DNA of 64,000 bases from Alkalibacillus flavidus (GTDB lineage Bacteria; Bacillota; Bacilli; Bacillales; Alkalibacillaceae), in the NCBI RefSeq assembly GCF_040545925.1, contig NZ_JBEPMX010000012.1, positions 12,411-76,410 of the forward strand. The letters run 5' to 3'. Positions 22,903 to 32,014 of this stretch are shown in pieces (position 1 is the first letter of the stretch; every line of letters begins with the position of its first letter). A model generated the notes under the pieces. The model was not told the origin of the DNA and did no database searches. It saw only the letters and a list, made by a program, of their open reading frames with translations. A program made the position numbers and the translations under genes.

Positions 22903-24054
22903 TTATGACTGATCACCTTTTTGTTTGGTCATCTCAGCCATTTGCTTCCAAATAGATCCTTGCGCTAATTCGCCTTCTTGAATGCGTGATAGTGCCATTT
23001 TGGCTTGCATGCGGACTTCAAATTCAGGATCTTCTAACGCTTCTTTTAGCGAAGGAACAGCTGATTCGTCACCGTATTCATATAAAAACATCGCCGCGCG
23101 CCAGCGAACGACCCGACTTTTATCTTGCAATCTATCAATCATGTGTGGAATCGCGTCAGTAAAGCCAAGGTCCGATAAACAATCGCCTGCTGTACGTCTG
23201 ACGGTCACTGTTTTATCTTGTAATGCTTCGTATAAATAAGGTAATGTTTCTTTCGATTCGACCATACCTAAGTATGCTGTAGCTAGCCGGCGAATCGACA
23301 TTTTCTCATCGTTCAGGGCTTGTCCGAGAATAGGCAAATCGGCTGTTGTAGGGTCTGGTATACGATCTAATGCAGCGTAACGGTCTTTCCAATTGTCTTG
23401 TCGTAGATCGTCTTCTGTTAACGGTTTTAATTGTTTTCCTTGTTTTTGATCGCCTTCACCTGATTGTGCAAGGTCTATAAGGGTCTGTAATCGTTTGTCA
23501 GGATAGGTTGCGTCAATTTCGTCGACGACATCTGCTCCGATGTCATCGGCATCCCCATAACGTGGATCTTGTTCAATCCATTCACGTTCCATGAGCATGC
23601 TCGTCGAATCTTTTGATGCTTCCATGGCAGCTGTTTGAAAACGATCCGCTAAACCGAATCGTTTTTCATCTCCGTCTGCTTCGACTTTAACTTGCATCGG
23701 GATGTTACGGAATTGTTGAATATAAACGCGGACTGCGCCGTATGAGTCATTAGGGTTGTGTGCGGTGTTTGATTCATCAGTTTGCAAGTCGGCTGATTGG
23801 CCTAACACTGCTTCGACTTGTGGCAAAATAGTTTCCCATTCAACTTTCGGGTGGCGTTCTAAGGCGATGAAGTCAATGACACGGTACAATTCCTTCACCC
23901 CCTCTATGGCTAATAAATCACGTACATAGTTAGGTGCTTTGCTTAGATTATCGTTTTGCGAATACGTTTCTGTTTGCTGGTCCGGTAACGTTTCATCAAC
24001 GTTAATTTTCATCGAGTAAGGACTCGGCGTTGGTTCAATGGACATAATCTTCAT
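22903..24054 (-). CDS. CvfC/YpgR-like protein: NifU-N domain plus HEAT repeats
   Basis: 383 residues. The first 90 residues match the Nfu/NifU N-terminal domain (TPSPYSMKINVDETLP, then YVRDLLAIEGVKELYRVIDF). The middle contains the virulence-factor segment, and from about residue 210 HEAT-like repeats follow (LPYLYEALQDKTVTVRRTAG, IPHMIDRLQDKSRVVRWRAA, VPSLKEALEDPEFEVRMQAK). Staphylococcal CvfC and Bacillus YpgR share this order; their molecular role is unclear. ATG behind AAGGAGGC. Monocistronic. Confidence 0.85.
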   Translation of the reverse strand: MKIMSIEPTPSPYSMKINVDETLPDQQTETYSQNDNLSKAPNYVRDLLAIEGVKELYRVIDFIALERHPKVEWETILPQVEAVLGQSADLQTDESNTAHNPNDSYGAVRVYIQQFRNIPMQVKVEADGDEKRFGLADRFQTAAMEASKDSTSMLMEREWIEQDPRYGDADDIGADVVDEIDATYPDKRLQTLIDLAQSGEGDQKQGKQLKPLTEDDLRQDNWKDRYAALDRIPDPTTADLPILGQALNDEKMSIRRLATAYLGMVESKETLPYLYEALQDKTVTVRRTAGDCLSDLGFTDAIPHMIDRLQDKSRVVRWRAAMFLYEYGDESAVPSLKEALEDPEFEVRMQAKMALSRIQEGELAQGSIWKQMAEMTKQKGDQS

Positions 24055-24248
24055 CAGTAAGCCTCCTTAATAGTGAATTTCTTTTATTATAGTTTTTAAT
24101 GGTAAGAATCTATCTTAACGTTTATTTTATCATATCAAAGATTTGCTTCTAGGCTAGGTCTTAACGCACTTACTTTTTTGCCAAAAATAACATATGATTG
24201 CAATTAATCGGGTATTGTAACATCAAAAAGGAAGTAAGGAGTGACATC

Positions 24249-24530
24249 ATGGAATCAACATTCCCTTGGGATAAATTACGTTTGTCGATCATGCTTGCAT
24301 TAATCCTCATTTATATCGTTTATATCATCGGATTTGATCCCCATTTAGCGTGGGGCGTTTTGAGTTTTATCGGTTTAATTTATGGCGTTGTTGAGTGGAA
24401 AATGTGGGAGCGCGAGCCGTCTAATGACAACATGTTATATGTCATCATTAGTTTATTAATTTTAAGTTTAGCCGTCTTCGGATATACTGTTTTTTCATTA
24501 GTGATTTCGAATTTATTACAACTTGGTTAA
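24249..24530 (+). CDS. Small membrane protein
   Basis: 93 residues from ATG 24249, which has AAGGAGTGACATC in front; a farther upstream ATG at 24198 has none. Three hydrophobic helices are visible (about 11-28, 33-48 and 62-90), with a short charged loop EWKMWEREPSNDN. No family is recognised. Confidence 0.7.
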   Translation: MESTFPWDKLRLSIMLALILIYIVYIIGFDPHLAWGVLSFIGLIYGVVEWKMWEREPSNDNMLYVIISLLILSLAVFGYTVFSLVISNLLQLG

Positions 24531-24645
24531 AAACCCCTTGACGATGCAAGTAATCCCATTTCATCGTTTTTGTTGTGTCGAAATTTGACTATGTGATATG
24601 ATGTTTTAGTTGATAAAAAACGAAAGAAAATGGGTGTCGATTATA

Positions 24646-25275
24646 ATGAAAGATTTAATGTATTCAATCATGTTTTATGTATTAGGTATGTTAACGTTGT
24701 CATTCGGTGTGACGATGTTAATTTTATCTGATTTAGGTGTCGGAGCTTGGGATGCCTTATTTGTTGGTTTATCCCAACTATTTGGCTTTACAGTTGGTAC
24801 GTGGATATTTCTTGTTGGTATCGTTCTTATTGTTATAAATAAATTTTTATTGCGAAGTCGGTTTGATATCCCGGCTGTCATTACGATTTTCTTAATCGGT
24901 ATATTTATTGATTTCTGGTTACTGTTTGTTTTTGATGGTGTGATGGTATCAGGTATGGTTACACGAATCGGCTTACTCGGTTTAGGCGTTATAGGTATGG
25001 GAGCAGGAATAGGCATGTACTTGCAGTTAGATTTTGCTCGTAATCCTATCGATAATTTAATGATGGCTGTTCATTACCGGACAGGATTTAGCCTGGCTGT
25101 TTCAAAATCAGGTCTAGAAATTCTCATTATGTTGATTGCCTTTTTAATCGGTGGGCCAATTGGTATTGGTACAGTTATTGTTGCGTTTGGCATTGGGCCA
25201 ATCGTGCAGTTTTTCTTCAAGCGAACGGCACAAGTGAAAGCGATGCTCGTCAATAAGTGGAGCCCTTCATCATAA
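24646..25275 (+). CDS. YczE/YitT-like integral membrane protein
   Basis: About 209 residues with five to six membrane helices. The beginning (LTLSFGVTMLILSDLGVGAWDALFVG) is typical of the YczE/YyaS family of Firmicutes, transport-like proteins of unknown substrate often next to GntR/MocR regulators. ATG 24646 is my choice; ribosome sites are weak and TTG 24610 or GTG 24634 remain possible. It is read in the same direction as the following GGDEF gene but with an 84-bp gap. Confidence 0.78.
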   Translation: MKDLMYSIMFYVLGMLTLSFGVTMLILSDLGVGAWDALFVGLSQLFGFTVGTWIFLVGIVLIVINKFLLRSRFDIPAVITIFLIGIFIDFWLLFVFDGVMVSGMVTRIGLLGLGVIGMGAGIGMYLQLDFARNPIDNLMMAVHYRTGFSLAVSKSGLEILIMLIAFLIGGPIGIGTVIVAFGIGPIVQFFFKRTAQVKAMLVNKWSPSS

Positions 25276-25359
25276 TTAAGACATTTTAATTAGTACGTTT
25301 GAAGGATATCTTGAGAAGGGTATATAAAAGGTAACGAATGTTTTTGGAGGGCGATCCAA

Positions 25360-27330
25360 GTGAATCAAAAACTTGATACGTCAAATAAGAATGGAATTTG
25401 GCCTCGGTTAATTTTTATTTCAATTATTATGTTGGTCGGTCAATTTGTCCATGATTTTGTTGATTGGGCTGTTGGCGGAACTATTTTTGGGGAAGACCAT
25501 TGGCCAGTTGTGTTTGATTTAGCTTTTATCATTTTAATTGTCATTCCGATTATCTATGAGATTTTGAGGCAGCAACAGCGTCATATTAGGGAATTAGAAT
25601 ATAACCAACGCTTTATGAATAGTATTTTTGACAGTATGTATGAAGGTGTTTCAGTGATTGACCGTCAAGGGAATATGAGACGAGTTAACAATGTTGTACG
25701 TGATTATATAGATGTTGACTATGATGAATATATTCCGTATGAAACGTGGACGTCTTATGTAGACTATTACAATCCTGATACGAATCGTCAGTTAAATATA
25801 AACGAAATCCCGATATTTCGAGCTTTAAACGGAGAAACGGTTGTTGCACAGCGGGTTATCGCCCAATCGGAGAACGGTGTGACTAAACATTTGTCGGTAA
25901 ATGGTAAGCCGCTTACGAACGATCAGGGAGAGTTTATCGGAGCTGTGACCGTAGCACATGATATTACACAACATGTAGAGATGGAAGCAAAACTGTTAGA
26001 AAGTGAGCAGCAGTACCGAGCTCTGATCGAGTTTTTACCGGATGCGGTGATTGTGCAACAATCGAACAAAATTCTTTTTACGAATCAACGTGGAGCAGAG
26101 ATGTTAGTCGGCGAGGGTGCAGAACGTAGCGATCTAGTCGGTCGACACATTGATGAATTTATTGAGCCAGGTGAGGAAAATAAATTAATTCAACATTTAT
26201 CAGATTTCGACGAGCAAGATGGTATAACTTCACCAGTAGAACAGACGATTCTACGTTCGGATGGCACTAAATTAGAAGTAGAATCGATTGGTGTACCTAT
26301 TCAGTTCCAAGGTAAACCGGCTATATTGACGATTGATCGTGACATTACAGAGCGAAAACAAATCGAACAAGCCTTATCTGAAACCAGTCATATGTATGAG
26401 ATGATTGCGAACAATATGAATGATTTGATTGCACTCATAACACCAGAAGGCGACATTCAATACACCTCACCATCTCATAAAATTGTATTAGGTTTCGAAG
26501 GACAAGATTACTTTGGGCATCAAGCGGAGTCGATTATTCATCCTGACGACCGAGTGACATTTGATCATATGTTAACGGATATAGTCACATACGGTGTGCC
26601 GAAGCGAGAGGAGTACCGTGTTCGTCATCGTTCAGGTGCTTGGATTTGGGTCGAGGTGAAAGGTGCCCCGATATTTGATCAAAATGATACGCAAGTTGTT
26701 AAAGAGATTTTAATTGTTTCTCGCGAAATAACGGACCGAAAAGAATTGGAAGACAAACTTAAACATCTAGCATACTATGATGAATTAACGGGATTGCCAA
26801 ATCGCAAGTCGTTAGAGGATTACTTAAAAGATGCGATGAACCGATCGAAGCGTTCGGGTGACCGAATTGCGACATTTTTTATTGACTTAGATGGATTTAA
26901 AGAAGTGAATGATCAATTAGGTCATGAAGCAGGCGATCAGCTGTTGAAAATAGTGGCAGACCGCTTTCGACAGTCGTTACGCGATGATGATTTTGTTGCG
27001 CGCTTCGGTGGTGATGAATTTACTGTCATATTAGAAGACGTCGATGAAAATAAAGCGTTAGAAGTTGCGCATCGTATTTATGATTCATTGTCGAAACCGA
27101 TACCGTTAACGCAGCAAGATGCTGTTGTGACGCCTAGTATTGGGATTGGCTTATACCCGAAAGATGCATCAGATATTGCAGAAGTATTAAGTAAAGCAGA
27201 TTATGCGATGTACGTCGCGAAAAACAATGATCACTCATTTTATCAGTTCTATCGTGAAGATTTACCGTCTGTCCAAGAGTTAAAGATGAATCCGGTCGAA
27301 AAGTTAATCAATCATTTACGCAAATCGTAA
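25360..27330 (+). CDS. Membrane PAS-PAS-PAS-GGDEF diguanylate cyclase
   Basis: 656 residues. Two membrane helices (about 12-35 and 44-66) are followed by three PAS domains (about 80-205, 215-330, 335-460; the second and third linked by DITERK and EITDRK) and a GGDEF domain. The active-site motif RFGGDEF is intact at about 548-554, and an RxxD inhibitory site (RDDD) lies exactly five residues before it. It should make c-di-GMP, with product inhibition, in response to PAS signals. There is no EAL domain; the phosphodiesterase partner may be the protein at 41551. GTG start behind GGAGGGCG. Confidence 0.92.
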   Translation: MNQKLDTSNKNGIWPRLIFISIIMLVGQFVHDFVDWAVGGTIFGEDHWPVVFDLAFIILIVIPIIYEILRQQQRHIRELEYNQRFMNSIFDSMYEGVSVIDRQGNMRRVNNVVRDYIDVDYDEYIPYETWTSYVDYYNPDTNRQLNINEIPIFRALNGETVVAQRVIAQSENGVTKHLSVNGKPLTNDQGEFIGAVTVAHDITQHVEMEAKLLESEQQYRALIEFLPDAVIVQQSNKILFTNQRGAEMLVGEGAERSDLVGRHIDEFIEPGEENKLIQHLSDFDEQDGITSPVEQTILRSDGTKLEVESIGVPIQFQGKPAILTIDRDITERKQIEQALSETSHMYEMIANNMNDLIALITPEGDIQYTSPSHKIVLGFEGQDYFGHQAESIIHPDDRVTFDHMLTDIVTYGVPKREEYRVRHRSGAWIWVEVKGAPIFDQNDTQVVKEILIVSREITDRKELEDKLKHLAYYDELTGLPNRKSLEDYLKDAMNRSKRSGDRIATFFIDLDGFKEVNDQLGHEAGDQLLKIVADRFRQSLRDDDFVARFGGDEFTVILEDVDENKALEVAHRIYDSLSKPIPLTQQDAVVTPSIGIGLYPKDASDIAEVLSKADYAMYVAKNNDHSFYQFYREDLPSVQELKMNPVEKLINHLRKS

Positions 27331-27332
27331 TT

Positions 27333-27361
27333 AGCTACTCGCTCATGTGGGTAGCTTTTTC
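27333..27361 (+). terminator. Terminator of the PAS-GGDEF gene
   Basis: Stem AGCTAC/GTAGCT followed by five T; a short stem but well placed 3 bp past the stop. Confidence 0.65.
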
Positions 27362-27373
27362 TCGTTCTGATGC

Positions 27374-27643
27374 TTATCGTTGAATAAGATGTAAACATCC
27401 CCAACCGATCGCGATGCCGAATAAACTTAGAAGAAATAAAGGTTGAGCCGTCGCTTTGAGGAGTTTGGGGAGGAGTAGTTGCGTTTGGCTAAACAACAAA
27501 AGAATCCCTCCGATTAAAGCTAAAGGCGCGTACACGATTAAAAATATGTGAAAGCGGATAAAGTGTTGGAGTTGAAACATGCGCCATATGATGGTCACGC
27601 ATATGATAATGACACTTAATGCGATATAATAAGCTAAACTCAT
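27374..27643 (-). CDS. Small membrane protein
   Basis: 89 residues with three hydrophobic helices (about 2-20, 29-51, 65-85) and few charges. The ATG is preceded by AAAAGGAG. It faces the GGDEF gene and is divergent from the next small membrane gene. No family is recognised. Confidence 0.65.
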   Translation of the reverse strand: MSLAYYIALSVIIICVTIIWRMFQLQHFIRFHIFLIVYAPLALIGGILLLFSQTQLLLPKLLKATAQPLFLLSLFGIAIGWGCLHLIQR

Positions 27644-27746
27644 TTTCTACACTCCTTTTAAACAAATGTGATGTGGAAGATGTGTTATGATTGTAGAAAA
27701 TCTGTCATGATGGTGATTTGTTGAACTAAGAAAGGAAATCAAAAGT

Positions 27747-28019
27747 ATGTCAGCAGTGGCGAATGACTCGCAACAAAACTTAAGTAAAATGGCGATCTTA
27801 TCGCTTGTGATAGGTGTTTTAGCATTAATTGGCATGATAGTTTGGACTGTTGTCGGCATGGCTATTGCGACAGTTGGTATTATTTTCGGCGTTGTATCTG
27901 TCGGTTTGATTCGAAAACAACAGTTATATGGGTTAGGTATTGCGAAGGTTGGTTTGTTTTGTAGTGTCGTAGCTTTAGTTGTCCCACTTGGTGCAGTTAT
28001 TTTTATTTTATTCATGTAA
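27747..28019 (+). CDS. Small DUF4190-like membrane protein
   Basis: 90 residues with a short polar N-terminus (NDSQQNLSKMA) and two to three hydrophobic helices. The layout (polar head, AILSLVIGVLALIG, GIAKVGLFCSVVALV) is like the small DUF4190 membrane proteins of Bacilli. ATG with AAAGGAAA upstream. A 32-bp gap separates it from the metallo-beta-lactamase gene. Function unknown. Confidence 0.65.
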   Translation: MSAVANDSQQNLSKMAILSLVIGVLALIGMIVWTVVGMAIATVGIIFGVVSVGLIRKQQLYGLGIAKVGLFCSVVALVVPLGAVIFILFM

Positions 28020-28051
28020 GGCAATAATATGGTTAGGGGAAGGACGTTTGT

Positions 28052-29296
28052 ATGATTGTTAAAGGGAAAATCGTCGTGATGAGTGTGGTCATGTCTGTAC
28101 TGTTAGTTGGTTGTGGTTTGACGGAAGACTCTTCAACATCGACGGATGCGACAGATGGGGCGGAACAAACTGACGACGAACAATCGGATGTCAGTGGTGA
28201 AAAAGAGGCTGAGTCAAAGCAGACCGAAAGCGAGAATGATGAGTCAACGTCTGAAGCAGTTAATGGAGAGTTAACGGCTCATTATTTTGATGTTGGTCAA
28301 GCAGATTCTACGTTGTTGAAATATCGAACTGAACATGAATCGTATCGCGTGCTAATTGATGCAGGGGATTGGGATGCGGATGATGTCAGTTATTATTTGA
28401 ATGATTTAAATGTCGAGGCGCTTGATTTAGTGATTGGAACGCATGCTCATGCCGATCATATTGGCCAACTGGATCGTATTATAAATCAGTTTGATGTCGA
28501 AGAAGTTTGGTTGACTGGAAATGAAGGGACGTCTGAAACATTTGCCGGCTTAGTCGACACGATAAACGAAGCGGATGTGGCCTATGAAGAGCCACGTGCG
28601 GGCGAGGCGTATGATATTGGGCCGTTAGAGATTGACGTTCTTCATCCACGTGAGCTGACTGATGATTATAATCAAGATTCGATATCAACAAAAATGACGT
28701 TCGGTGAGACGTCGTTTGTGTTTACGGGTGATGCAGAAGAATCGAGTGAAGCGAGTATGGTGTCTGGCGGTGTGGAACTGGCAGGTGACGTGCTACAACT
28801 TGGACATCACGGCTCACATACATCGACGACGGCTCAATTTTTACAAGCAGTCAATCCTGAGGTCGCGATTTACTCTGCTGGGGCTCAAAACAGTTATGGC
28901 CACCCTCATCATGAAGTGATTGAACGGGTGCGTGCTGCAGATGTTGATCTTTATGGAACGGATGTACACGGGACTGTTACGGTCACTACAGATGGTGAAT
29001 CGATTTCAGTTGAGACGCAACATGACGGCGAAGTGGAACGTGGTGCGAGTGATGGTACACAAACGAATCAAGACCGTGAAGAGCAAACGACAACAGGTGA
29101 TTGTGTGAATATTAATGATGCTTCGTCTGAACAGTTACAGGCGATTACGCATATTGGTCCTGATCGTGCGGCAGCTTTAATTGAGTTAAGGCCATTTGAT
29201 TCTGTGTCACAATTAACGCGTATTAATGGTATAGGTGATGGACGTATTAGCGACATTCAAGCAGAAGGATTAGCTTGTGTTGGAGGTGAGTCGTAG
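28052..29296 (+). CDS. ComEC-like metallo-beta-lactamase lipoprotein with helix-hairpin-helix tail
   Basis: 414 residues in three parts. A lipoprotein signal (LLVGC, Cys about 23) and an acidic linker; a metallo-beta-lactamase domain (about 75-325) with the metal motif HAHADH and later LGHHGS, like the nuclease domain of ComEC; and a C-terminal helix-hairpin-helix domain (about 350-412, VNINDASSEQLQAITHIGP) like ComEA. It therefore looks like an exported nuclease joined to its own DNA-binding module, anchored outside the cell. The next gene (DUF3006) overlaps by one base. Confidence 0.88.
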   Translation: MIVKGKIVVMSVVMSVLLVGCGLTEDSSTSTDATDGAEQTDDEQSDVSGEKEAESKQTESENDESTSEAVNGELTAHYFDVGQADSTLLKYRTEHESYRVLIDAGDWDADDVSYYLNDLNVEALDLVIGTHAHADHIGQLDRIINQFDVEEVWLTGNEGTSETFAGLVDTINEADVAYEEPRAGEAYDIGPLEIDVLHPRELTDDYNQDSISTKMTFGETSFVFTGDAEESSEASMVSGGVELAGDVLQLGHHGSHTSTTAQFLQAVNPEVAIYSAGAQNSYGHPHHEVIERVRAADVDLYGTDVHGTVTVTTDGESISVETQHDGEVERGASDGTQTNQDREEQTTTGDCVNINDASSEQLQAITHIGPDRAAALIELRPFDSVSQLTRINGIGDGRISDIQAEGLACVGGES

Positions 29297-29553
29297 TGGT
29301 ACGCGGTGTGTTAGATGAAGTGAATGGGGATACAGCTGTCATTCTCGTTGAATCAGAACGTACGACGTATCATATCGGCATTTCAGAACTACCTGAAGAC
29401 GTTGCGGAAGGTGATTGGCTACAATTAACGATTGAAGATGGTGCCGTGACACACATCATGAAAGATGAACAAAAAACGACTGAACAACAATCGAAAGTCA
29501 GTCAACGAATGAAACAATTGAAGTCAAAAAAAGGTAGTCAGTATAAACGATAA
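29296..29553 (+). CDS. DUF3006 protein
   Basis: 85 residues; VRGVLDEVNGDTAVILVESE is the typical DUF3006 start (small beta-barrel), followed by a Lys/Gln-rich tail. DUF3006 genes are commonly found directly behind ComEC-like metallo-beta-lactamase genes, as here, where the GTG shares a base with the upstream stop TAG. The pair probably works together; the role of DUF3006 is not known. Confidence 0.8.
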   Translation: MVRGVLDEVNGDTAVILVESERTTYHIGISELPEDVAEGDWLQLTIEDGAVTHIMKDEQKTTEQQSKVSQRMKQLKSKKGSQYKR

Positions 29554-29564
29554 GGAGCGATTTG

Positions 29565-30317
29565 ATGTACGGGTTTTATGATACGATGGCGACAGAAATT
29601 TTAGATCTAAATCAGCCCGTCCGAGCGTCATATGATGATGTTACGTTTTATCAATCATTATTAGAAGGTGTACCAGGCCGTATTTTAGTGCCAGCTGTCG
29701 GGAATGGTCGTGTGATGATACCCTTAATTGAAGCAGGCTTCCGAGTAGATGGTATGGACGCTTTCACAGATAGATTAGATTTGTGTAAAGACTACTTAGA
29801 AGCAGGGGGTCTGCCAGCGCGGTTGTTTCAAGGGTATATGCATACGTTACAGGTCGATGTCGTTTATGATGCGATTGTGGTGTCTCGAGGGTCTTTTCAA
29901 TTGATTGAAGAGTGGTCACAAGCTATGCTAGCATTAGAACAGTTTTATCACCACTTAATTGATGGTGGTAGGTTGATTGTTGATTTGGAAATCGTTCAAC
30001 CGAAAAGTGTCGGTCAGGTCGAGACAAATGAATGGGACACTTTAGATGGTGATGTGATAACGAAAGAGGATAAAGTGGTCGCGATTGATCACGTGCATCA
30101 ATTTGTGAAAACACATGCTAAATATGAACGTTGGCACCGTAGCCAATTAGTCGAAGCAGAGCTAGAACGTGTTCATAATAAATGGTATGGCGTAGAAGAA
30201 ATGCGACTTATGTTGGAAAGGGTTGGGTTTCAATCCGTCGTGTTAGCTACGGATTATCAGTTGGCGCAAGAGCCTAATTCTGACGCAACCGTTATATCGT
30301 TTGTAGCAACTAAATAA
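29565..30317 (+). CDS. Class I SAM-dependent methyltransferase
   Basis: 250 residues from ATG 29565 (AAGGAG upstream). The SAM-binding glycine motif is LVPAVGNGRVMIPL followed by the acidic residue of GMDAF; motif II is YDAIVVSRGSF. The remainder is the usual mixed alpha/beta end. The acceptor cannot be told. It follows the DUF3006 gene by 11 bp and precedes a small membrane gene by 12 bp, so all belong to one transcript ending at the terminator at 30469. Confidence 0.82.
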   Translation: MYGFYDTMATEILDLNQPVRASYDDVTFYQSLLEGVPGRILVPAVGNGRVMIPLIEAGFRVDGMDAFTDRLDLCKDYLEAGGLPARLFQGYMHTLQVDVVYDAIVVSRGSFQLIEEWSQAMLALEQFYHHLIDGGRLIVDLEIVQPKSVGQVETNEWDTLDGDVITKEDKVVAIDHVHQFVKTHAKYERWHRSQLVEAELERVHNKWYGVEEMRLMLERVGFQSVVLATDYQLAQEPNSDATVISFVATK

Positions 30318-30329
30318 GAGGGTGATCAC

Positions 30330-30488
30330 ATGAATTTAAAAGGGAAAACGATCGTCGGTATTATCGTCGGCATCGTGGTGATTATGGCGTTTGTGATTTA
30401 TTTTACGTTTACGTATCTACAAAATGAAGACATGATCGATGAGGGAGCCCCGTTCGATCAAGTGATTGAGCACCGCTTGTTAAGCTAA
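30330..30488 (+). CDS. 52-residue single-span membrane protein
   Basis: ATG with GAGGGTGATCAC directly upstream, 12 bp behind the methyltransferase gene. The product starts MNLKGKTIVGIIVGIVVIMA, giving one membrane helix (about 7-30) with an acidic tail (QNEDMIDEGAPFDQ). The stop codon lies in the loop of the operon terminator, so the hairpin's left arm encodes the last residues. Function unknown. Confidence 0.7.
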   Translation: MNLKGKTIVGIIVGIVVIMAFVIYFTFTYLQNEDMIDEGAPFDQVIEHRLLS

Positions 30489-30503
30489 AAGCGGTGCTTT
30501 ATT
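30469..30503 (+). terminator. Operon terminator overlapping the 52-residue gene
   Basis: AGCACCGCTT (30469-30478) pairs perfectly with AAGCGGTGCT (30489-30498). The TAA of the small gene (30486-30488) is in the loop. Confidence 0.75.
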
Positions 30504-30527
30504 GTGTATTAAAATCTTAAGCAAAAT

Positions 30528-30544
30528 ATTTCGCAAACCGAAAT
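30528..30544. promoter_or_regulatory. Inverted repeat upstream of the DHA2 exporter
   Basis: ATTTCG-N5-CGAAAT lies about 50 bp before the exporter start. It is a possible operator for an unlinked regulator; no regulator gene is adjacent. Confidence 0.35.
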
Positions 30545-30595
30545 TTTTTTGGTATGATTAAATGTTGGTGATTAACTAAAGAAAGAAGGTTTAGC

Positions 30596-32014
30596 ATGGC
30601 ATTAGAGGAACAACAAGAAAACGAAAACATAAAACGTGCCCCGTTAATGATGGTACTCATTTCGGGCGCGTTTGTCGCAATTTTAAACCAAACATTACTC
30701 GGGACAGCTCTTCCCCATATTATGACAGATTTACAGATTGATGAAGCGACAGCTCAGTGGTTGCAATCGATCTTTATGCTCGTAAACGGCGTGATGATCC
30801 CTGTTACCGCCTTTTTAATCGGCAGGTTTACGACGAGGGCTTTATTTTTAACGGCGATTGGGTCGTTTACGATAGGTACATTATTGTGTGCCATAGCACC
30901 GAATTTCGCATTCTTATTAGGTGGACGTATTTTACAAGCTGCAGGTGCGGGTATTATTTTGCCGCTTATGCAGACGATTATCTTTTTGATCTTTCCGATT
31001 GAAAAACGCGGACAAATCATGGGGTTATTCGGTCTAGTTATCGCCTTTGCACCAGCAATTGGTCCGACATTATCAGGGTGGTTAGTCGAACAATTTATTT
31101 GGCGTAGTTTATTCTGGGTTGTGTTACCGATTGCTATTATTGATATAATTGTGGCTTATTTTATTTTGAAAAACGTCACGAAACGCGACTTTCCGAAAAT
31201 TGATGTGCTATCTATTATTCTATCGACACTCGGTTTCGGTGGTTTATTATACGGATTCAGTGTTGCTGGTAACGAAGGTTGGGGCTCACCGGATGTCTAT
31301 GTATCGATGATTGTCGGTGCGATTACGCTTGCGATTTTCATTTCGCGTCAGTTGAAGCTACCACAACCGATATTAGAGTTCCGTATCTTCCAATATAAAA
31401 TCTTCACGATCGCGACGGTCATCGGTATGACAGCCTTTTTCGCGATGATCGGTGGCGCGATTGTGTTACCACTTATGATGCAAAATACATTAGGTTACTC
31501 ACCTATTGAAGCTGGGTTTATGCTTATGCCAGGTGCGATTTTGATGGGCATGATGAATCCGATTACCGGACGATTATTTGATAAGTTCGGGCCAAAGTGG
31601 TTGTTATACATTGGTTTAACGTTAACGACGGTAACAACCTTTATGTTTTCTATCTTAACGCCTGAGACATCTTATACGTATTTAGTCGCTGTGAATGCGG
31701 TTCGGATGTTCGGTATTGCGATGGTGATGATGCCTGTGACAACAGCTGGCTTAAATGTGTTGCCTGAACACTTGATTGCACACGGTTCAGCGATGAACAA
31801 TACATTCCGTCAAATGTCTGGTGCGATTAGTACAGCGCTCATGGTGACGGTGATGGTAACATTAGCGGATCCAAGCGGTGGTGTGCAAGGCGAATTACAA
31901 GGCGTTAACGCGTCATTCTTCCTAGCAGGCTTATTCTCGTTATTAGGCCTCGTCCTTGCTTTCGTTATGACACGCATTAGTAAGCGTGAGGGCCAAAAAA
32001 TAAGCAACGCGTAA
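30596..32014 (+). CDS. DHA2-family multidrug exporter (EmrB/LmrB-like)
   Basis: Major facilitator of 472 residues with about fourteen membrane helices. Family landmarks are LNQTLLGTALPHIMTDL in helix 1, GRILQAAGAGIILPLMQT in helix 4, the helix-5 antiporter motif GPTLSGWLVEQFIWRSLFWV, and the second-half FTIATVIGMTAF. These are drug/proton antiporters of the plasma membrane. ATG behind GAAAGAAGG. An inverted repeat 50 bp upstream may be an operator. Monocistronic. Confidence 0.9.
   Translation: MALEEQQENENIKRAPLMMVLISGAFVAILNQTLLGTALPHIMTDLQIDEATAQWLQSIFMLVNGVMIPVTAFLIGRFTTRALFLTAIGSFTIGTLLCAIAPNFAFLLGGRILQAAGAGIILPLMQTIIFLIFPIEKRGQIMGLFGLVIAFAPAIGPTLSGWLVEQFIWRSLFWVVLPIAIIDIIVAYFILKNVTKRDFPKIDVLSIILSTLGFGGLLYGFSVAGNEGWGSPDVYVSMIVGAITLAIFISRQLKLPQPILEFRIFQYKIFTIATVIGMTAFFAMIGGAIVLPLMMQNTLGYSPIEAGFMLMPGAILMGMMNPITGRLFDKFGPKWLLYIGLTLTTVTTFMFSILTPETSYTYLVAVNAVRMFGIAMVMMPVTTAGLNVLPEHLIAHGSAMNNTFRQMSGAISTALMVTVMVTLADPSGGVQGELQGVNASFFLAGLFSLLGLVLAFVMTRISKREGQKISNA

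Noticed and set aside
24534..24575. Terminator after the 93-residue membrane gene
   Set aside because: GATG/CATC with a T-run is only a four-base stem; too weak to list.
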